Origin: Paulownia fortunei
Lineage: Eukaryota > Streptophyta > Magnoliopsida > Lamiales > Paulowniaceae
Length of the DNA stretch: 64,000 nucleotides
Direction of reading: 5' to 3'
Assembly (NCBI GenBank): GCA_019321725.1
Contig: JAGSPU010000484.1
Coordinates: forward strand, 1-64,000
Translations under genes and position numbers: made by a program
The notes under the pieces: generated by a model
Seen by the model: only the letters and a program-made list of their open reading frames with translations
Told to the model about the DNA's origin: nothing
Database searches by the model: none
Shown: piece after piece, positions 57,301 through 64,000 of the stretch
Layout of the letters: every line of letters begins with the position of its first letter
Position numbering within the stretch: the first letter of the stretch is position 1

Positions 57301-60300
57301 ACAAAGTAGAAAATAGATGCAGAAAATGTACGCATCATACTTCTCATGTCTTACTCATAGATGAACTTTGATATTGACAGCCTTCTTGATAACAACAATC
57401 TGTCTGGGTATCTTCCACCGGAGCTTTCACAGATGCGTAGCTTAACAATTCTGTATGTGTGATTTTTAACTGGTTACGATTTTTCTTCTTCTGCTTCTTA
57501 TTCTAGCTTAGTGACTGGACTACTTGAGCAATCCTTTTCAAGCACTAGTTTCTTATTGGTGTCTCAACTATGCATTGCAGTCAACTTGACAACAACAACT
57601 TTGCTGGGAGTGTGATTCCCGATTCTTATGGCAACATGCCCAAGCTCTTGAAGCTGTATGTCTGTCTCCCTTTTACTTGTGAAAAATATGCAGTTACCGT
57701 GCATTTTTGCTACATAAATCTGTAACATTATGTTGAACATCCTTGGATCAAGTAACTATTATGACTGTAGGTATAAGAAATACAAAATACAAATTTGGCA
57801 AGTTGCTGGTATTCAAAATTTCACATCAAAAATCAGTCTATCAATCAACAAATACATTTTGTCTTTGACTAGAGTTTGACCCTTGTCATCACATTAACCT
57901 TGAAAGCAGATCTTTGTCTTTCTTCTTGCTGCAAGTTCTTCCTATTATGTCCTCTTCAATTACCCCAATTTGATAGAGATTTATGTGAATCCAGGAGACA
58001 AGAGTCCCTATTTCTTTCCTGGAATAATTGACATATAAGCAAATCAAAACTAGTATCCAGCCTCATGGTTTCAATCATAGGCCAAAATTCAATTATATGT
58101 GAGAGCGTTTGAAACATCATCACTTTGGTTTACCTATATGTGCTAAAGTGATTCACTATTTCTTATTTTTCGCTCTCTAAACAAACAGAACTTGCTTTCT
58201 AGTATAAAGAGATGAAATCCTGCCCAGACAAGTATGGGATAGGGCACCTGTTTCGTAACAGCTATGAAAAAAAAGCTAGTTCATGTGAAGAAATGGAAGC
58301 ATTAATAAGCATACGTCAGTGATTTTAGGTTCATGTTTTCAAAATTTTCTGACCAACATTGACAATTTCAGATCTGATAGTCTTTATCATAGTTGACATC
58401 ATTACACCCAATTTCATTTGCCCCCTCCCAAGGATAAGAACTGTGACTCTACCTGGGCATTTCTCACGCAATCTGAATGCAGATGCCCTTTCAGAATTCT
58501 GTTACAGCACAATTTGCTAGCATATTCTTTTCATCTATTTTTTATTTTAGATTCAGTGGAAGAGGATGAAGCTGCATAGTTTTTCAACGGTAAAAAAGAG
58601 TATTAATGCTGGAATTGTAGGCCGCAGATTGAATAGGAAACCAATATTCTACTTACTAAGCTTGTAGATTACAGGATCTCCACAGACCAATACTTATCCT
58701 TTCATTTGAGCAGGAGTCTAAGGAACTGCAGCCTGCAAGGAACAATACCTGATCTAAGTGGAATACGAGGCCTTCTTTACTTGTATGTCTGTGAGTTCCA
58801 TTTGAAGATTTCATTTTTGACTTGACATGATAAGTGCTTCATAATTTCTCTTTTTGCATGAATCTATAATGATGATGTATCTTTCCAAAAGTAGCTAAAC
58901 TGTGAAAATATCACTAAAAAATATGTGCATAAGTTGTTCTTGCATATGATTAGTAGTTACCTTTTTTATCTCTATAATGCTGTCTGAGATTGGTGGTAAT
59001 TTTGAAATACTTCCCTACCTTGACATGTTAAGCTTTTTAGTGGTGTTCATCTTACAGGGATCTTAGCATGAATCAACTTTCTGGGAAGATAACCTCAAAT
59101 AGAATGTCTGAAAATATCACGACAATGTAAGTAATTTCTGGATGCTCAAACTTATAAGCCCTATCCATTGCCTCCTCCCATTCCCTCCTCTCTCTCTCTC
59201 TCTCTCTCTGTCTCTGCTCTTCCCCTTGTTTGTTGTTTAGTGTATTCTTCTGTGCAAATGCATGCTATTTTCCCCCTTCCTTTGTGTGTCTGAGGATGTT
59301 GATGGGAGTAGCATATTCACTCTAGTCTTAAAGAACCTGCCTGCATGTTCATTTTCTCTAATATCCTCCAGCATCTGGTTGTTACCATCACACAGTATTG
59401 TATCTTTCACGGCTAATGTACAACTCATTCATTTTCACTTGCAGTATTCTATCAAACAATAAGCTTAATGGATCCATTCCATCCAACTTCTCTGGGCTCT
59501 CTCATCTCCAGAAATTGTCAGGAATCTGGCTTCTACGCCCAGCATTTATTTTTATTTTCAAATGATTTTTTCATTTACATTTTCTTGTATTCTGAATATG
59601 TCATTTTTGTTATAGGTATCTGGATAACAACTTGTTGAGCGGATATGTACCATCTACCATTTGGGAGAACATAACCTTCACTTCAGATACAAAACTTGAT
59701 ATGTAAGACAAGATAATGTCCACTCCTTACTTTCAATGTACTTCATGGGAAAGGACATTATCTTTTGGTCTTTTCGTTGTGTTCACATTACAATTCTTAT
59801 CAGACCATTTGCTTTTCCATTGCCAAACTTCCATTCTTTCACCATAAGATGATGCTTTCTGGGGATGCCATCTCAATGATTTTTAGCACATGTTATTACA
59901 TTTGACCTTATCTAGTTTTTCACTGTTCCTTGCAGAAATTTTGAAGATAATTTGCTTTCTGATATTTCTGGCATCCTTGATATTCCTCCAAATGTAACAT
60001 TAAAGTAAGTCTTATTTACGTTCAATATTCACATAACATGTCTAGTTCTAATATGAGATAGAAGAATTTGGTCTAAGCAGAAGTATTGATGCTTTTACCT
60101 ATGCTATCCTGTCTTTGCGTCCTGCCACTTGCTCTAAACTGTAAAAGTTTCACAGATTATGCTGGTATTCATTATTTGCATTTCAGAATTCACCTTGGTG
60201 ATGAATAAAGACTTGTAAAATTTCTTCTTTGCTTTCTTTTTTCCTTTTCTTTTATCAATGACTTCTAGCCTCCACTGCAAAATTGTTTGAATTCTTTTGA

Positions 60301-63300
60301 ATACTTGTCTGAAGTTGCTTAGACTTTGATGGCTGATGACTCTACGTTTCTAGGCTTAATGGGAATCCTGTTTGTGCAAATGCAATTCAACGAAACATTA
60401 CCTACTTTGTGGACCTGATAATGGAAATGAAGAAACACAATACAGCTTGAACAAGCCAATGTCAACTTGTCCATCTCAGTCTTGTCCAATCCGGAATTAC
60501 TTCGAATATGTTCCAACTTTACCAAACACATGCTTTTGTGCGGCACCTTTTGGTATTGGACTACGACTTAGAAGTCCTAGCATATCCAACTTCCTTCCAT
60601 ATCGCGATCAATTTGATGTGTTCATAACATCAAATGTGTACTTAAGGCCAAATATTCACTTGTATCTTTACCAGCTTTATGTTGACTCAATTGAGTGGGA
60701 ACCTGGTCCAAGGCTAAGAATGTTTCTGCTCTTCTTTCCTGAGTATACCAATAATTCTAATACCTTTGATGCAAGTGAGATTCAAGCAATTGCAAATACA
60801 TTTGCTGGCTTCACAATACCTGGGAGTGATATATTCGGCCCTTATGATCTTCTCAATTTCACAGCCCAGGGACCTTATTCAAATGGTATGCCTTCAAAAC
60901 TAGATTTTTATTGTTAATAACTCTATATGATACCGAAGTTACATTTGATGAATTATACCTGTTCCCCAGGTGATAAAAGTTGGCCATTTTTCACTGATAA
61001 TTCTTCATGCACGCGATCAAAATTCCATTTACTTTGTTTCATCTCTTTGGAATGTATATAACCAACAGAGAAAGTAAGGATGTCTAGATGTTTGAATTCA
61101 GGGTCCTTTTCTATACCTTAACTTGGAGGACTATGCCAATACTATTTATTACCTTTGACCATATGTTCACAATATTTTGTTTATTAACATACTTGGTTTT
61201 GTTCACTTTTTTTAAGTACTGTGCTACTTTTAATTGTATGATCTTTTGACTAAAATTTGGTGTTGCTTACAAACTCGAGCAAAATTGTAAACTCATAGTC
61301 ATATCATGGGGCCGAGTATGAAGACCAGGTACTGAGTCACATGAAGGCTCTTGAACAGATTTGAACTGAGACCTCTTAATGAATGCAGTGTTACTTCCAT
61401 CCTTAAGCAGTGGAGGTCTAAGCAAAGGTGCGTTGGCTGGAATTATACTTGGATCTATCTCCTGTGCCAGCGTCATACTTGTGAGCTTCCTGCTTTTCTT
61501 TCAAAAACTGCATCAAAGGTCGCAAGCCGAAGTTGACAAAAATCAATCACGTGAGTTTTCTTTTACCTTCATGCTTAGCTTCCTTACATTTATGACTGGT
61601 ACTTTTTTCCAGGGGATTTTGTCACTTTCTGCAAATGAAAATAATCTTATACGATAAAAATGGTTGTCCTGTTAATTTAAAAAAAAAAGTAAAAGGAACC
61701 ACTATAGTTGTGCCTAAAATGGCAAGATCAGATAAAATTTGGGAATTTTTCCTAGTTGACTTCTTAACTTCTGGCAGCAATGATATATTACAACTAGAAT
61801 ACCCGATGTATTTATGATGTTAAGTCGCTGCTCTAACATCAGCTAAGATAACCACTATTTTTGTCATCATAAAACTTTTACTCGCTGAAGTTTTAAGTTC
61901 AGATTCTCCTTATTTTAGCTGCAAGTCAATAGTTGTTATACTGAATTTAGAGGCACATTATGCATCTGTCTCTGTGTTATATGAATATGGATGTCTGTCT
62001 ATTTCCCTTTACAATGGATAATTTAAAAGCTTTAAGAATGATTCATTGGTTATAGCAATCGATCAGGAACCTTCAGTTAAATATAGTTCCTTCTGAAGTC
62101 AGATGTATATCGTGATGAATTATGTTTTCCTTCTCAGACCAAACTCTTCACTGGTTTTTCTGTTCTTTTTCTTGCTCAGAGAGGAACTCTTCTGCGTAGT
62201 TACCTACTGTATTCAGACCATTTATGCATCAATATTTGAAGAAGTGCACTGACTTGTCACGAGATATATTTTACTTTTTTTTTTTTCTGAGGCCCCTTCC
62301 CACAGAACATAGTAGAGAAAAATATAATCAACTAAGCAAATGTTATTCATACCAATATGAGGTTGTCCACATGGATCCTTGTTTCCTTTCTGCTCCATCA
62401 AAGTCCATTTTCAAAAGTTAAAACCATGGGAGTTGAAATAACCTTTTCTGATTACCTTGTTTCATATAGTTTGGGCTTTGGTTGACCACTTCCTCTATCT
62501 AGCACTGTTTGTTGAATGTCAAGTTATATCATTCAGTGCTCAAGTAATTTTCCTCAATGTGCCTCATGTACTATAATCGTTGTCCTACAGTACGTATTCA
62601 TTTCTTCTCAATTTTGACGTACTACTCTTAGCTCCACTTCCTATCAGACAATTACTAATTGCACGAGGTACCTCTGTAAAATTGCAGGCCTTAAAACAAT
62701 CCCATAAAGTTTCCTTAAAGGAACTTGTCTATTGAACAACACCACAGACTGCAGGGACCAGCCTTACTCCTTTTGTGACACCATTTTTTATGAACTCTCT
62801 CCTATAATTAATCAAATTAAGTATCTAAAGCACTCATATCTAGGTACTGATTTCCCATATCTACACATTATTGCCAGTAGATAAATTAAAAACAAGACCT
62901 TAAATCAAGAGTGCCAGTTATACAAGAATTAGCCATTTCTTTCACCCTGAAAGAGAAGATTTTATATTGTTGATGACTTGAAAGTTTGAAGGCCATGATG
63001 AAGGTTTCCTCTAATTATAAACTGTTGGTCTAGTAGTTATAGAATGTTCCAACTATGAGCAGTCAGATATTTTTTGAACCCGGTCGCTTTTTCTAACTCT
63101 GTTATTTTGAACCAAATATCTTGAGAAAAGTCATCATTGCCAGTTATCAAGAGCAATATCCATATTCCAACAGTTGGTCCTTACCCTTCAGAATCTTTAT
63201 TCTTTCTATAGTTGCATTAGGGATCCTGCACCCTAAAGAAGTAAATTATTCAAAACACTCAAATGTTAGGAGCACACAAAACCATCTCTTTTGTCGTCTC

Positions 63301-63907
63301 GAAATATCAATTTTACAAAGTTTTACGCGGCTCTCAATAGATAATTTGAATCATTATGCATAAAATTAATGAGAAACCATTTCTCTTTCTCCTGAATCAA
63401 GTTGCTCTTTGCAAATTAACACCAGGGTGAAGTTCCATGAGGGTATTTTCCTTTTCAATAAGGGCTGTAGGATAATAGATAGATACATAAGGACCATGGC
63501 TCTGTAGAATGAGTCGCCTTTACCCTTGATGTGAAGAAGTGAAACGAGTTCACCATTAAAATTGTTGTTCTCCCTTTACAATTGATATTAATTAACAGTA
63601 ACATATTTCATGTTCGTATGCAGTCCCAAAAGTTCCAATGAAAATGGATGGCGTGAAGGCATTCAGTTTTGAGGATTTGCTAATGGCGACGAGCAGTTTC
63701 GTAATTACTACTCAAATTGGCCAAGGAGGATATGGAAAAGTCTACAAAGGAACTTTAGCAGATGGTACAGTTGTGGCTATAAAGCGTGCACAACAAGGTT
63801 CGTTACAGGGTGACAAAGAGTTTTACACAGAGATTGAAATGCTTTCGCGCTTACATCATCGTAATCTGGTTTCACTAGTTGGGTATTGTGATGAAAAAGG
63901 AGAACAG
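54320..63907 (+). CDS. LRR-VIII-1 receptor-like kinase (At1g06840/At5g01950/HPCA1 group), partial
   Basis: Sixteen exons seen: 54320-54419, 54561-54708, 56233-56304, 56436-56507, 56966-57109, 57206-57277, 57381-57452, 57581-57655, 58714-58782, 59058-59126, 59445-59516, 59616-59702, 59936-60004, 60354-60885, 61389-61550 and 63624-63907; the rest of the kinase lies beyond the window. A signal peptide ([17 protein letters not shown]) is followed by an LRR N-cap and about ten LRRs, mostly one per exon, the extracellular domain with [16 protein letters not shown], one membrane helix ([16 protein letters not shown]) and the kinase N-lobe with [12 protein letters not shown] and VVAIKRA. The kinase core visible is canonical. 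The group includes the peroxide sensor HPCA1. Exon 14 is 532 nt where 533 is needed: one T is lost at 60406-60408, so NITYF and CGPDNGNEE are in different frames. Confidence 0.92.
54717..54940 (+). repeat. 116-bp tandem duplication in intron 2 of the receptor kinase gene
   Basis: TTCTCTCTTTATTGCCTCTT begins at 54717 and again at 54833; the shared stretch includes GACGTAAAATCAATTGTGCT in both copies. Few differences, so relatively recent. The first copy starts only nine bases after the exon 2 donor. Confidence 0.92.
55417..55438. repeat. (CT)n microsatellite
   Basis: About eleven CT units in intron 2 of the receptor kinase gene. Confidence 0.95.
55902..56072 (+). repeat. Tandem duplication, period about 95 bp
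   Basis: CTGTATGGAAATATGATTTC at 55902 recurs as CTGTATGAAAATATGATTTC at 55997, and GGTTCAAAGAAAAAGAAGGG occurs in both copies. It is in intron 2 of the receptor kinase gene, shortly before exon 3. Confidence 0.88.
59189..59209. repeat. (TC)n microsatellite
   Basis: About ten TC units in the intron after exon 10 of the receptor kinase gene. Confidence 0.93.
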
Positions 63908-64000
63908 GTATGCTGCATGTTGAGTTATTTCTATAGATTAGTTCTTGTTTCCTTTCCTTTGGGGGTGGGGGGTGTTGGTGGACCTCTCAGTATATGCTTC

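Overview
This window is nuclear DNA from a eudicot plant. Genes are split by AT-rich GT-AG introns, intergenic DNA is AT-rich with many dinucleotide microsatellites, and every recognisable protein is of plant type (h-type thioredoxin, NPH3/BTB protein, LRR receptor kinases, plastid GNAT acetyltransferase). The species cannot be named from the sequence. Ten protein genes are supported; the first and last run off the window. One decayed Mutator-like (MULE) transposase remnant is present. I found no rRNA, tRNA or CRISPR array.

Layout: 47-2450 (-) TRX h9-like thioredoxin, partial; 4429-6625 (-) ubiquitin-conjugating E2, complete, 148 aa; 10821-15673 (+) coiled-coil protein made of tandem 63-nt exons; 16126-18304 (-) LRR pseudokinase of the At3g08680/At5g58300 type; 22771-26982 (-) basic Ser/Pro-rich protein; 28560-29260 (-) MULE remnant; 32600-36020 (-) 26S proteasome ATPase RPT3; 40505-41482 (+) HAD-type acid phosphatase/VSP-like protein; 42243-45505 (-) NPH3-family protein; 48519-52058 (+) chloroplast GNAT acetyltransferase (NSI/GNAT2 type); 54320-63907 (+) LRR-VIII-1 receptor kinase, partial. 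The genes are independent loci, not an operon. Their order TRX-E2-pseudokinase-Ser/Pro protein-NPH3 follows Arabidopsis At3g08710 to At3g08660, and the pseudokinase/RPT3 association recalls At5g58290-At5g58300, so this looks like an old conserved segment that Arabidopsis split between two duplicated regions (gene identifiers recalled, not searched).

Two observations stand out. First, the 10821-15673 gene has eight consecutive exons of exactly 63 nt, all phase 0, each encoding 21 residues (three heptads): a coiled coil that can grow or shrink by whole exons. Second, five conserved genes carry ten single-base indels (nine losses, one gain), several in short homopolymers, with the correct protein continuing in a new frame and no decay elsewhere. 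This resembles uncorrected consensus errors more than real gene death, and any automatic annotation here would break these genes. Exon coordinates below were set by hand from splice sites, protein conservation and reading-phase arithmetic.
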